Under the pieces are notes generated by a model, which saw only the letters and a program-made list of their open reading frames with translations, was not told where the DNA came from and did no database searches. Shown here piece by piece: positions 1-11,329 of a DNA stretch of 64,000 nucleotides (the stretch's first letter is position 1; every line of letters starts with the position of its first letter). The position numbers and the translations under genes were made by a program. Source of the stretch: Siphonodentalium dalli (Eukaryota > Mollusca > Scaphopoda > Gadilida > Siphonodentaliidae); NCBI GenBank assembly GCA_032622095.1, contig CP136069.1:7952036-8016035 (forward strand). Direction: 5' to 3'.

Positions 1-447
1 TCACCCAAGGATCCTTCATACCAAATATGAACCCATATAGCCTGATGGTATTTGAGAAGAAGTCACTTTAAGAATACTATGGAGGGAAAGAGTTATGGCC
101 CTGGCTTCGCAACTATTTCAAGTAAACTCATTTGAACAAATCTGAATGTGAGTCACCTAGGGAACATTCACACCAAATATGAAACCATTCGGTCTTATTG
201 TTCTGAAGATGTTTAAAAGAATTACTATGGTGGGAAAGAGTTATGGCCCTGGCTTCGCAACTATTTGACCCAGTGACCGCATTTGAACAAATCTGAATGA
301 GAATCACCTAGGGAACATCCACACCAAATATGAACCCATTTGGTCTTATGGTTCCAGAGGAGAAGATGTTCAAATAATTGTTGTCGGACGGATGGACGGA
401 CAGACGATGGACGGACGAGGAGTGATGACTATAGCTCCGCCGGAGCA
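1..447 (+). mobile_element. Pearl/Helentron-like element, 3' part
   Basis: Core repeats with the phrase 'gttatggccctggcttcgc' recur with a spacing of about 154 bp. A (GGAC/ACGG)n tract follows at about 386-417, then the short terminal hairpin GCTCCGCCGGAGC at 434-446. Tandem cores, an ACGG microsatellite and a 3' hairpin are the architecture of bivalve pearl elements. The 5' end lies outside the window. No rep/helicase coding is present. Confidence 0.6.
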
Positions 448-589
448 CAGGTAGGGTGGCTGGTTGATAATTAAATCTCTTATCTCCGCCCCTATTTGAA
501 CAAACGTGAATCCCCATCTATGAGATCCATTCATTTGGTAATTTCAGACATTAGATTTTAAGAGTTGAACTGAACTGATTTTCCTAAAA

Positions 590-880
590 TGACCCCAAAT
601 CTGAAAAAATCTAAACCCAGTCACCGAAGGACCATCCATACCAAACATAATCTAAATAGTCCAGATGGTTCTTGAGAAGAAATTGTTTTAAGAATTACTA
701 TGGAAGGAAAGAGTTATGGCCCTGACTTCTCACATATTTGACCTGATGAACTCATTTGAACAAATCTGAATGTGAGTCACCTGGGGGACATCCACACCTA
801 AATATATAAACCCATTTGGTCTTTAATATGTATCTGGAGAAGAAAACAATTGATGGACGGATAGAGACATAATGACAGAT
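590..880 (+). mobile_element. Pearl-like element fragment
   Basis: Two degenerate copies of the same core as at 1-447 (cccagtcacc..aaggaccatccataccaaa; gagttatggccctgac), followed by a short GGACGGAT tract near 853. The 3' hairpin is lost. Confidence 0.5.
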
Positions 881-1015
881 GGGTGGATGGGAGAACAGTC
901 TGACATAGAGACTGACAAATTCAATCCAATATACCCCCCAATTTTTTATTGCAAAATCAGGGTATAATGAGTTCAACTGGATACTGGTGGTTAAGAACAT
1001 AATATTCGAACAGAC

Positions 1016-1411
1016 AAGCGTGAACATAGTGTCTGACATTTGCAGAATGAGGTCCCCAAAGGGTGAATTTAATGACACAATCCTGCAATGCGGGCTAGCA
1101 TCACCAAATTCTGTGTAGGCCTCAACTGCTATGGGAGACATAGCATTAGATTGAAGTTCTCCAGTTAAAGTTGGTGATGTGCACCCATTGGGCACCTCAA
1201 TTATGCATTTTATATTTACAAATTAGGGGATATAGAAACTAAACAGAAGGGCTAAAGTAAGTAAAAATGTCAATTTAAGTGCCTATATACTTCCCAGAAG
1301 ATGAGTCCTAAGCAGAATGAGGACCCTGGCTAGTGTATTTGGTGATGCTAGACTGCTGTGCAGGGTAGCATAACTAAATTCATCCTCTGGGGACCTCATT
1401 CTGCAAATGCC
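1016..1411 (+). mobile_element. Family C foldback transposon, copy 1
   Basis: Both ends carry the family C terminal block (CATTTGCAGAATGAGGTCC facing its reverse complement, each block itself palindromic around GATGCTAGCCC). The middle holds a second smaller inverted pair and a 'ttatgcattttat..aaattaggggatatagaaact' spacer. The full-size layout is like the copy at 27447-27889. The right terminus is degenerate. Confidence 0.65.
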
Positions 1412-1527
1412 AGATAGAAGACAAATTTAATCCAATATATACCCCCCCCCCCCCCATTTTTCTTTGAATATTAGTCGTATGATTTCATCTGGATAAGTGG
1501 TGATTAAAACAATAATATGAAATGGCC

Positions 1528-1960
1528 AAACCTGAATTTAGTATGTCTGACATTTGCAGAATTAGGTCCCAAAAAAGTGGATTTAATGATAATATTCTGT
1601 AAGGCAGGCTAGCATCACCAAATTCATCCTCAATCTGATTAGGCCTCAATGGCCAATAAAACCAAGGAACAGATTGAAGTCCTACAGTTGAAGTTGGTGA
1701 TACACACCCATTGAGCACCTCAATTATGCATTTTATCTTCTGCAAATTAGGGGGACATTGAAACTGAACAGGTGGAAAAAGTGACTAAATCAAACTGTCA
1801 ATTTGATACTTAGGATACTTCCAAGAAGATGAGGACTAAGCAGAATTAGGTCCCTGGCAGGTGTATTTGGTGATGCTAGCATGCTGTATGGAATAGCAAC
1901 ACTAAATTCACCATCTGGGGACCTCACTATGTAAATGTCAGACACACTATTTCCAGACTT
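1528..1960 (+). mobile_element. Family C foldback transposon, copy 2
   Basis: Begins with AAACCTGAATTTAGTATGTC and ends in the matching inverted CAGACACACTATTTCCAG block. The interior spacer is the same as in copy 1. Small ORFs inside on the minus strand are by-products of the repeat. Confidence 0.65.
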
Positions 1961-2309
1961 GAAGAAATCAAAGCCATTCACAGCATCATTGAATGTCAGT
2001 CATTAAATTGCTACAGATATGTTCAGATTAGAATAATACATGTCATCTGGCCAGTTTATATAATTAATGACCTGTACCTTTACAGATATATATGCCTCTG
2101 TGGTGAGAAGAGGTATTAAATTGAGAGGTGATATGGCTTGGAAGGGATGTTGGTTGATGGCAGGGTTGGGCCTGGGCCATATGGGAGGGGGTGGGTGGGG
2201 AAGGGTGGAATGTTTCCATAATTTCATTAAAGAGTAAAGTTTCATAACTCTGCAGATGTTATATATAATGGTGTCACTTTTTTTCAAATTTTAAAAAAAG
2301 TTTTAAAAA

Positions 2310-2454
2310 AATTGTCCCAGAAGATGAGGCCTAAGCAGAATAAGGTAATTGAGGTGTATTTGGTGATGCTAGCCTGTTGTATGGGGTAGCAACACTAAAT
2401 TCACCATCTGGGGACTTCATTCTGCAAATGTCAGACACACTATGTCCAGGCTTG
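2310..2454 (+). mobile_element. Family C, right-end fragment
   Basis: Only the right palindromic block remains (cagaataaggt ... ctggggacttcattctgc, then the CAGACACACTATGTCC end). The segment between 1961 and 2310 holds no recognised gene or repeat apart from a G-rich stretch near 2180-2205. Confidence 0.6.
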
Positions 2455-2639
2455 GAGAAATGAACAATGGACTATTCCTTGTAGACTCTGGTAGTTGTTT
2501 AGCTAATGTCATGTCTTGTAATGACAGATGGTAAACTGGTCTGAAGCAAACAGTATTCAGCAAGAGGATCCGGTGACCACACTATGATAAATTGGCTTTT
2601 TCAATAATACAGGCTAGAGTGTCCTCTTAAAAATTAATA

Positions 2640-3500
2640 GTGCATAGCAAAGGGGTGTGAATTATAAAGGGCCGTAACTCTGTTAAAATATAACAGATCA
2701 AACCCATATTTTAACTTGATCTGTATATAAGTGTCAAAAATTCATATACCAAATTTGGTGTTGATCAGATGAAAAATGTTTGAGTAATCCTGTCTTGGAT
2801 GAATTCTATATCAAAACAAGAGTGGAAGGGGTTAAATAAACAATACCAAAATCCATACAGATGAAGAACATGCTAAGAAAAATCTAGGTAAGAAATATGA
2901 GGCTGTGATGTGTCCTAAACAAAAATTAAAGGTCAAAATGCAAAAATTAAATTTTTTGTTTTTAAAGTTATGTCCCTGGCTCTGCCCCTATTTGACCCAG
3001 TGACCCCATTTGAACAAATCTGAACCCCAGTCACCCAAGGTATCTCTGTACCAAATATAAGCTAAATCGGCCAAATATTTTTTTAGAAGAAGTCATTGTA
3101 AGAATCACTATGAGTTATGGCCCTGTTTTCTCAACTAATTGACCGGGTGACCTCATTTGAACAAATCTGAACACCAGTCACCCAAGGACTCTCCATACCA
3201 AATATTAGCTAAATTGGCCCAATGGTTATGGACAAGAAGTTGTTGTAAGAATTACTATGGAGGAATAGAGTTATGGCCCTTGTTTCGCAACTATTTGACC
3301 CAGTGACCTCTTTTGAACAAATCTGAATGAGAGTCACCTAGGGAACATACACACCAAATATGAACCAATTCGGTATGATGGTTTAAGAGGAGAAGATGTT
3401 TTTTAAAAAGTTGACAGACAGACGGACAGACGGACGGATGGACGGACGACGGACGAGGAGTGATGACTATAGCTCCACCGGAGACTTTGTCTCAGGTGAG
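2640..3500 (+). mobile_element. Pearl/Helentron-like element with three core repeats
   Basis: The phrase TTTGAACAAATCTGAA recurs near 3009, 3157 and 3313, giving core lengths of about 148-156 bp. A (GACGGACAGACG)n tract runs from about 3412 to 3455. The 3' terminus agctccaccggag resembles the hairpin at 434-446. A possible CAAGAG 5' end lies at 2817. Confidence 0.65.
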
Positions 3501-3504
3501 CTAA

Positions 3505-3830
3505 AAACAAACAAACCTGAACAAAGGGGAATTTAAAAAAAACAAGTTTTTTTTAAAACAGGAAAACAAACAATAAATAAACATTTTAATACAACAAATA
3601 AAAATAATAAAAAAAAACAACAAAAAATAATTTAAAAAAACAACAAACAGGCAGCCAAAGTTTTTTAAAAAACAGGAAAACAAACATTGAAAAAAAAAAA
3701 AATTACAAAGAATTAATTTAAAAAAAACAAACAAACAAACCTGAACAAAGTGGAATTTAATTTTTTTTTTTTTTTTTTTTACATATTATTTTTTTTTCTT
3801 TAAAAAAAAATGGTGTTTGCCCACTGGTTT
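3505..3830. repeat. A/T-rich low-complexity tract
   Basis: Poly-A with AAAC/AAAT runs, a poly-T stretch around 3757-3780, and short internal duplications (acaaacaaacctgaacaaag at both ends). The open frame through it is only Phe/Leu/Cys-rich simple sequence. No gene. Confidence 0.8.
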
Positions 3831-3870
3831 GCCTTTAATTTCTGCATTTGTTCGATACAATATAATAATT

Positions 3871-3965
3871 AGAGCATGACTTGTCGTGAAATACGCCGAT
3901 ATAGTGCATAGTGCGGTTGTGTAAGTTCACACTATATCGGCGTATTTCACTCCAAGCCATGCTCT
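3871..3965. repeat. Hairpin with 36-bp arms
   Basis: AGAGCATGACTTG...ATATAGTG on the left pairs with CACTATATCGG...CATGCTCT on the right, with about four mismatches and a loop of about 23 nt. It could be a tiny foldback transposon; no clear target duplication was found. Confidence 0.6.
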
Positions 3966-4297
3966 ATTTATTAAGTAGTACATGTATGTGCGACCAATCA
4001 TTTCATGACTGATGAGTATTCAATGAAGAAAAGAGTCGAAACCTCTGAGTTTATTTAGAGCGATCATCACCACTATATACATGTAGTACATATATGTGCA
4101 CCTGTACCAACCATTTCATGATTGACGAATTACCGGTACTCATGACATAAAAAGAGAATGGGATCAGCTTTTTCTAGTTGAAGCGAGCAATTATCTATCA
4201 ATTGGTAGACAGACGTGAAGGCCACATGAGTTCAACATATAGGCCAAGAATGTATCTACAGTACAGGTGTGCTTCAGTGGTATAAAGTTTTGAAGGT

Positions 4298-4687
4298 TTA
4301 ACCCTTTACCCAACAGAAGGGCCCTGTGCCAATGCATTCTCTTATATATGCGAGTCGACCATAGGTCGCCTCGCATATATAAGAGAATGCATTGGCTTAA
4401 CACATTAAAAATTATAAAATTGTTAAAGAATGTAAGAAAAAATGGTAAAAAAAGATTTTTTTTAGGCCAATGCATTCTCTTATATATGCGAGGCGACCTA
4501 TGGTCGACTCGCATATATAAGAGAATGCATTGGCACAGGGTATAACTGTAACTATCACAATGTGGTCAAGGAGCCGGTTCCAATGATATCCATATTTGTA
4601 TGGTTTTATTGAGACAGACCGAAGATATTTTAGGCTATTGAAGCTTTATTTGGCCGGTTTTGGCCGGTTTGTTGGGTAAAGGGTTAA
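4298..4687 (+). mobile_element. piggyBac-like MITE family A, copy 1
   Basis: Ends are TTAACCCTTTACCCAACA and its inverse, each including a TTAA. TTAA targets and CCC-starting termini are typical of piggyBac elements. The order is left end, hairpin H1, an A-rich spacer of about 75 bp, hairpin H2 (inverted relative to H1), then an arm of about 150 bp containing GGCCGGTTTTGGCCGG. There is no transposase. Sequence right of the insertion (acaccgtgctgtgtattattc) matches apparently empty sites at about 5353 and 5655. Confidence 0.8.
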
Positions 4688-4720
4688 ACACCGTGCTGTG
4701 TATTATTCTGTATATTATAA

Positions 4721-4776
4721 ATTCACCCTCTGGGGACCTCATTCTGCAAATGACAGGCACGCTAAACTCAGGCTTG
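4721..4776 (+). mobile_element. Family C right-end fragment
   Basis: Half-block AATTCACCCTCTGGGGACC followed by the GACAGGCACGCTAAACTCAGG end. Confidence 0.55.
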
Positions 4777-4859
4777 GCATATACGTGTACCTGTACCAAT
4801 TATTTCATGATTGACAAGTATTCATGGAAGAAGTGTCAAAACCTCTGAGTTATACAGTA

Positions 4860-5054
4860 TACAGTAATGCCCTAAATAATTGACTCCTTAACCACAGCAG
4901 AATTATGGGTAATTTTTCAAGATTTAGTTGAAAATATTGCTTGTTGCCATTCAATGGAAAGCTCTCAATGAGCCATATTTTCGACTAAATCCAAAAAATT
5001 ACCCTTAATAATTATGCTGTGGTTAAGGAGTCGATTATTTAGGGCATTACTGTA
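4860..5054 (+). mobile_element. Tc1/mariner-like palindromic MITE family D, copy 1
   Basis: A long foldback bounded by TA and starting TACAGTAATGCCC. Inside, each arm carries a TTAACCACAGC..ATTATGGGTAA stretch and a GGATTTAGTCGGAAATATGG stretch, meeting at AAAGCTCTC. The family's target is TA (see the copy inside the SINE at 53517). This copy has a degenerate centre. Confidence 0.75.
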
Positions 5055-5324
5055 TATTCTTCTAGTACATGTATGTGCACCTGTGCCAATCATTTCACTA
5101 TTGATGAATACTCATGCATAAAAAGAAAATGGGACCAGCTTTTTCAAGTTGAAGCAAGCAATTATTTATCAATTGGTAGACAGAAGTGAAGGCCACATGA
5201 GTGCTGCATATATGCCAAGAATGTATCTTCAGTACTATTTTAATCCACCGTTCATTCCAAAACACTATCTACAATGTACTGAGGTATAATTGAGTCATAT
5301 AAAACACCAAAACCCTATCTATAC

Positions 5325-5760
5325 TAAGCCTGTAATTCAGTGTAATAAGGGTTTAAACACGGTGCAGTGTATTATTCTCTACAAAAATTCATGGGCTCCC
5401 TGGGCTTACTCATGGGTGAATCCCAGTATGTTATAGTGATAACAGAATGCTAACTACAGTAATGCCCTAAATAATCGACTCCTTAACCACAGCATAATTA
5501 TGTCACAGTGACAGTGAGAGCTTTCCGATGAATGGCAACAAGCCAAATTTCCGACTAAATCCTGAAAAATTACCCATAATTCTGCTGTGGTTAAGGAGTA
5601 GATTATTTAGGGCATTACTGTATACTAAGTCTGTATTTCAGTGTAATAAGGGTTTAAACACGGTGCAGTGTATTATTCTGTATAAAAAATTCATAGGCTC
5701 CCAGGGCTTACTGATGGGTGAATCCAGTATGTTATAGTGATAACAGAGAATGCTAACTAC
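5325..5760 (+). repeat. Tandem duplication of about 305 bp containing family D
   Basis: Sequence from about 5325 (taagcctgtaattcagtgta) recurs from about 5632 (taagtctgtatttcagtgta), including a following family D start. The D element therefore duplicated with its flank, or inserted at a duplicated site. Confidence 0.7.
5455..5632 (+). mobile_element. Family D MITE, copy 2 (short)
   Basis: Ends TACAGTAATGCCC and its inverse at TA. The left arm has lost its inner third; the right arm is complete. Confidence 0.75.
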
Positions 5761-5898
5761 AGTAATGCCCTAAATAATCGACTCCACAACTGAGAGCTTT
5801 CCGATGAATGGCAACAAGCCATATTTCCGACTAAATGCTGAAAAGTTACCCATAATTCTGCTGTGTTTAAGGAGTCGATTATTTAGATCATTACTGTC
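5758..5898 (+). mobile_element. Family D MITE, copy 3 (truncated left arm)
   Basis: Left end TACAGTAATGCCC runs directly into the right arm. The right terminus ends ..TTACTGTC, so the closing TA is mutated. Confidence 0.7.
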
Positions 5899-6070
5899 AT
5901 TTAAATTAAGCAGTTGATGGGTTAAAGTATTTAATGATGATACAATATGTTGTCATATTTTCCCATATACCCAGTTTGTAAACAGCTCCATTATTTACTG
6001 ATATATATTAAAGCACGATAGGTCGCCAGCCTGTTTATTAGACCAAAACAGTCTGTGCCAAGTTATATAG

Positions 6071-6325
6071 ATGTCCAGTCAACAAACACGGTCACATAGC
6101 GAGATGTTTACCGATAGGACCAGAGCTCTTCACCTTGTTTACAGCCCAGTGTTTGTTGGTCAAGAACCCGACTTCAAACAATTCACGAGTGTAATGCACC
6201 AAACTTCCTTGAAGTTGTCGACAGATGACTTATATATTGCTGGTTTAAGATTTAAACATGGTGGTCCTCAGACATACTTGAGTAAAGTGTTAAGCCGTCT
6301 GAGCTATATGGAGATTGAAGGATGA
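6071..6325 (+). CDS. Unrecognised 84-codon open frame in unique sequence
   Basis: An ATG-to-stop frame of mixed composition (starts MSSQQTRSHSEMF, ends LSYMEIEG) outside the repeat families I can define. I recognise no domain, signal peptide or membrane segment. It could be a chance frame, an exon-like remnant or a small gene. The flanks 5899-6070 and 6326-6400 show nothing else. Downstream at about 6404-6460 is a GC-rich pair of ggggcctgcgcccc-type hairpins. Confidence 0.15.
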   Translation: MSSQQTRSHSEMFTDRTRALHLVYSPVFVGQEPDFKQFTSVMHQTSLKLSTDDLYIAGLRFKHGGPQTYLSKVLSRLSYMEIEG

Positions 6326-6589
6326 GTGAATGAAGATTCTGGTAAAGCTATCTAAAAGTCGAACTTAATATCCATACATTGTATTAGCTGAAACAGGTTC
6401 CCCGAAGGGAGCCTTTATTCAGCATTGGAGGGGCCTGCGCCCCTGCACAAAGGGGCCTGCAGCCCCTATGTGCATTAGGTGTCGTGCACTTTGCGCACAT
6501 CAAAAACAATACCTACTTTTACATATATACATAATATTTAGTATGCTACTTCAATAAATCAGTGTGCAAATAGGTTTGTATTGGACCTA

Positions 6590-7414
6590 AATAACTTGAT
6601 TATGGAATAGGCACATAGTGGAGCCCATAAACTTAACAGAAGGTAAAAAGTAACTAAAACAATGTTAATTTGAGACTATAGATATTTTCCAGGAGAGGAC
6701 ACCAAAGCAGAATGAGGTCCCTAAAAGGTTATTTTTGCCAAAAATCTCTAATTATTCCGGATAGTAGCATTCGACTTTCCATTTTGTCGCTTCCAGATTT
6801 TAATGTGACCGCGATTGGTCGTGAATTTTCCGTTTCCTGATTATTAAATTTGACCGAGGCATTTGCTAACTTCTGATTGGCTAAGACGAGTGCATCCATG
6901 AATATTAGCCAATCAGGTGTTATCGTGCTATTTTTGTAACGCGGGAAACCGATTTCATTTATTAGTTCGAAAACATTGAGTAGACGCGCACAGAAATTTA
7001 ATTATTTGACAAATTTGTTCTGGCGTGTCACAGTGAAATGGAAAAAATGTATATGTATACGTACTTGTATGTTACTGAAAATTGTGTCCGTCCATATATG
7101 TTTTGTAATTGTGTAATGGTGTTTGTATTTGTTTGCATGACCTGTTATGTATTGTGAATGTGTGTTTGAGAGCGAATGTGAGTATGTGCTAGAATGTGCT
7201 AGAATGGGATGAGTGGGTAAGTTATCATATACTGTATATTGAGCCCTAATAAATTGTGTACTTATACACTCTAGTCTATTCATTTACCCTGTTTATCCCT
7301 ATATGTAGCATGCGGTGAGGGAGTAATTGGTTAATTTTGTGATGCTAGATCACAGTAAATTCACCCCCTGCGGACCTCATTCTGAAAATGTCAGACAAAC
7401 TAAACACAGACTTG
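6590..7414 (+). mobile_element. Family C element interrupted by about 600 bp
   Basis: The left piece ends in GAATGAGGTCCCTAAAAGG (near 6732). The right piece resumes at about 7337 with TGTGATGCTAGATCAC and the usual right block. The intervening 6733-7336 is unlike any other family here. It contains several CCAAT-box-like words in both orientations (GATTGGTCG, GATTGGCTAA, TTAGCCAATCAG) at 6810-6920 and no convincing ORF. Confidence 0.5.
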
Positions 7415-7445
7415 AGCATGAACTACACAAGTATTCTGTCAGGCA

Positions 7446-7845
7446 TTAACCCTTTACCCAACAGAAGGGCCCTGTGCCAATGCATTCTCTTATATATGCG
7501 AGTCGACCATAGGTCACCTCGCATATATAAGAGAATGCATTGGCTTAACACATTAAAAATTATAAAATTGTTAAAGAATGTAAGAAAAAATGGTAAAAAG
7601 TGTTTAAAAAAGATTTTTTTTAGGCCAATGCATTCTCTTATATATGCGAGGCGACCTATGGTCGACTCGCATATATAAGAGAATGCATTGGCACAGGGCA
7701 TAACTGTAACTATCACAATGTGGTCAAGGAGCCGGTTCCAATGATATCCATATTTGTATGGTTCTATTGAGACAGACCGAAGATATTTTAGGCTGTTGAA
7801 GCTTTATTTGGCCGGTTTTGGCCGGTTTGTTGGGTAAAGGGTTAA
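7446..7845 (+). mobile_element. Family A MITE, copy 2
   Basis: Full-length 400-bp type with TTAA at both ends and two inverted hairpins separated by an A-rich spacer. Confidence 0.8.
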
Positions 7846-8186
7846 ATTTTAACTTGAAAGTCTTTTTTTTTTCTCAACTGATTAATTGGGAAGATATATG
7901 ATCTTGTATAAACTAAGTTGGAATTACTTCAGAAGTAGCTGAAGGCGGGTGGGAGGGGTACAACTCCTAAACCAGTCACCCGAGGACCATCCATGCCAAA
8001 TTTTAATCATGGTATATTAATTAGTTGGTTTTTTCTCAGACAACCAGCTGAGACAACTGTGATCTGCGTAAAATACAAAATAAAATATTTCAATATTGGT
8101 GCAATGATTACTGTACGCATGGTCAATTGTGACAGAACCAAAGCTGTTAAGTTTCATGGATTGTCTGTGAGATTCCCAGATTGACA

Positions 8187-8402
8187 TACAGTAATGCTCT
8201 AATTAATCGACCTCTTAACCACATCAGAATTGTGGGTAACTTTTCAGGATTTAGTCGGAAATATGGCTTGTTGAATTCATCGGAAAGCTCTCGCCGAGAG
8301 CTTTCCAATGAATGGCAACAAGCCATATTTCCGACTAAATCCTGAAAAGTTACCCACAATTTTGCTGTGGTTAGGGAGTCGATTAATTAGGGCATTGCTG
8401 TA
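8187..8402 (+). mobile_element. Family D MITE, copy 4 (full palindrome)
   Basis: About 216 bp, nearly perfect foldback with centre AAAGCTCTCGCCGAGAGCTTT, TA at both ends. The piece 7965-8030 to its left is a pearl-core remnant. 8403-8800 shows no recognised feature. Confidence 0.8.
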
Positions 8403-8802
8403 GTTAAAACCTAAAAAATATGGAAGACATTCCGTTTCTACTGTGATTGCAGATGCACTATTTGTCACTTCAAAATAAGCAACATTGCTCAAAATTTAAA
8501 CGAACTATCGGTAACATCAGGAGTTACTGACGGGAGAAGATTTGAGCACCCGTCAATTAAAATTTGCAGAAGTGGACGGGTATGAGAGCAATTGCACTCG
8601 GCTCCTGGGAAGGACTGATGACAAACCAACAGCAGATACCAAACCAAAATTAATTCTTTTCAAACAAGGAAGCCATACTTGATACTATGAATGTCAATAA
8701 TGATTGAAGTTTATAGTCTACAGTAAAAGTCACTTTAACCTCCTTCAATTCGCTTGTTTTATTCGCCACCAATAAATCTGATACTTTTCTTTAACACTTT
8801 TA

Positions 8803-11165
8803 TTGACAAGTAGTTACATTGTTAACCATATCTATACTAAATATTCATTGATGAGTAGTTCCCTTATTAACAATTTCTATACTAAATACTCATTGATGAG
8901 TAGTTCCCTTGTTAACCAGAGCTATACTAAATACTCATTGATGAGTAGTTAGAAACTCTTGTTAACATATTCTATACTAAATACTCATTGATGTCTAGTT
9001 CCCTTGTTAACTATTTCTATACTAAATACTCATTGATGATTAGTTACCTTGTTAACCATATCAATACTAATTACTCATTGATGTGTAGTTCCCTTGTTAA
9101 CACTTTCTATACTACTAAATACTCATTGATGAGTAGTTCCCTCATTAACACTTTCTATACTAAATACTCATTTCTGTATTAAATACTCATTGATGAGTAG
9201 TTCCCTTGTTAACACTTTGTATACTAAATACTCATTGACGAGTAGTTCCCTCATTAACACTTTCTATACTAAATACTCATTTCTATATTAAATACTCATT
9301 GATGAGTAGTTCCCTTGTTAACACTTTGTATACTAAATACTCATTGACGAGTAGTTCTCTTGCTAACAATTTCTATACTAACTACTCATTGATGAGTAGT
9401 TACCTTGTTAACCATATCAATACTAATTACTCATTGATGTGTAGTTCCCTTGTTAACTATTTCTATACTAAATACTCATTGATGAGTAGTTACCTTGTTA
9501 ACCATATCAATACTAATTACTCATTGATGTGTAGTTCCCTTGTTAACACTTTCTATACTAAATACTCATTGATGAGTAGTTCCCTCATTAACACTTTCTA
9601 TACTAAATACTCATTGATGAATAGTTTCCCTGTTAACAATTTCTATACTAACTACTCATTGATGAGTAGTTCCCTCGTTAACACTTTTTATACTAAATAC
9701 TCATTGATGAATAGTTCCCTTGTTAAACACTTTGTATACTAAATAATCATTGATGTGTAGTTCCCTTGTTAACACTTTCTATACTAAATACTCATGGGTG
9801 AGTAGTTCTCTTGCTAACAATTTCTATACTAACTACTCATTGATGCGTAGTTCCCTTGTTAACACTTTCTATACCAAATACTCATTGATGAGTAGTTCCT
9901 TCATTAACACTTTCTATACTAAATACTCATTTCTATATTAAATACTCATTGATGAATAGTTCCCTTGTTAACACTTTGTATACTAAATACTCATTGATGA
10001 GTAGTTCCCTCATTAACACTTTCTATACTAAATACTCATTTCTATATTAAATACTCATTGATGTGTTGTTCCCTTGTTAACACTTTCTATACTAAATACT
10101 CATTGATGAGTAGTACCCTAATTAACACTTTCTATACTAAATACTCATTTCTATATTAAATACTCATTAATGAGTAGTTCCCTTGTTAACACTTTGTATA
10201 TTAAATAATCATTGATGTGTAGTTCCATCGTTAACACTTTCTATACTAAATACTCATTGATGCGTAGTTCCCTTGTTAACACTTTCTATACTAAATACTC
10301 ATGGGTGAGTAGTTCTCTTGCTAACACTTTCTATACTAAATACTCATTGATGAGTAGTTCTCTTGTTAACACTTTCTATACTAAATACTTATTGATGAGT
10401 AGTTCCCTCATTAACACTTTCTATACTAAATACTCATTTCTATATTAAATACTCATTGATGATTAGTTCCCTTGTTAACACTTTGTATCCTAAATACTCA
10501 TTGATGTATAGTTCCCTTGTTAACACTTTCTATACTAAATACTCATTGATGAGTAGTTCTCTTGTGAAAACTTTCTATACTAAATACCCATTTCTATATT
10601 AAATACTCATTGATGAATAGTTCCCTTGTTAACACTTTGTATACTAAATACTCATTGATGTGTAGTTCCCTTGTTAACACTTTCTATACTAAATACTCAT
10701 TGATGAGTAGTTCTCTTGCTAACACTTTCTAAACTAAATACTCATTGATGAGTAGTTTCCTTGTTAACACTTTCTATACTAAATACTCATTGATGTGTAG
10801 TTCCCTTGTTAACAATTTCTATACTATCTACTCATTGATGTGTAGTTCCCTTGTCAACACTTTCTATACTAAATACCCATTGAGGTGTAGTTCTCTTAAC
10901 ACTTTCTACACTAAATACTCATTGATGAGTAGTTCTATTGTTAACACTTTCTATACTAAATACTCGTTGATGTGTAGTTCCCTTGTTAACACTTTCTACA
11001 CTAAATACTCATTGATGAGTAGTTCTATTGTTAACACTTTCTATACTAAATACTCGTTGATGTGTAGTTCCCTTGTTAACACTTTCTACACTAAATACTC
11101 ATTGATGAGTAGTTCTATTGTTAACACTTTCTATACTAAATACTCGTTGATGTGTAGTTCTCTTG
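8803..11165 (+). repeat. 45-bp satellite array (about 50 copies)
   Basis: Unit contains TACTCATTGATGAGTAGTTC, CCTTGTTAACAC and TTTCTATACTAAA. The central ACTCATTGATGAGTAG is itself a short palindrome. Period 45 is divisible by three, so 15-residue repetitive frames (SLVNTFYTKY..) run for up to 147 codons; they are by-products. Hybrid units (..TACTCATTTCTATATTAAA..) mark slipped copies. The last part (10921-11157) is an exact 90-bp higher-order repeat. Confidence 0.9.
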
Positions 11166-11329
11166 GGAAAGTTTCAGTTTGTTGAACTTATTATCTGAAC
11201 ATTTCCTGAGGGATAACAACATGCAGAAAGAGCCCCTATTTATTAAGGGAAATGTTCATATGCACTGCCCAGAGGCTTAATTCGAAAGATGTCATAGTTT
11301 GACCTGTAATGACTGAATAAAACCTGCAT

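Larger units (their letters stand above)
3966..5250 (+). repeat. Local segmental duplication (two copies, about 0.8-1 kb apart)
   Basis: Sequence at 4084-4275 (acctgtaccaaccatttcatg ... aagaatgtatct) recurs at 5063-5245, and 3974-4050 recurs at about 4786-4850. The family A element (4298-4687) sits in one copy and a family D element (4860-5054) in the other. No gene seen. Confidence 0.7.

Noticed and set aside
4191..4545. Frames on both strands with RVDHRSPRIYKRMHW motifs, repeated throughout the window
   Set aside because: Translation of the palindromic hairpin of families A/B in both directions; recurs wherever the hairpin does.
8988..11185. Several 60-147 codon frames with 15-residue repeats
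   Set aside because: They come from a 45-bp satellite whose period is a multiple of three; no flanking gene structure or non-repetitive coding part.
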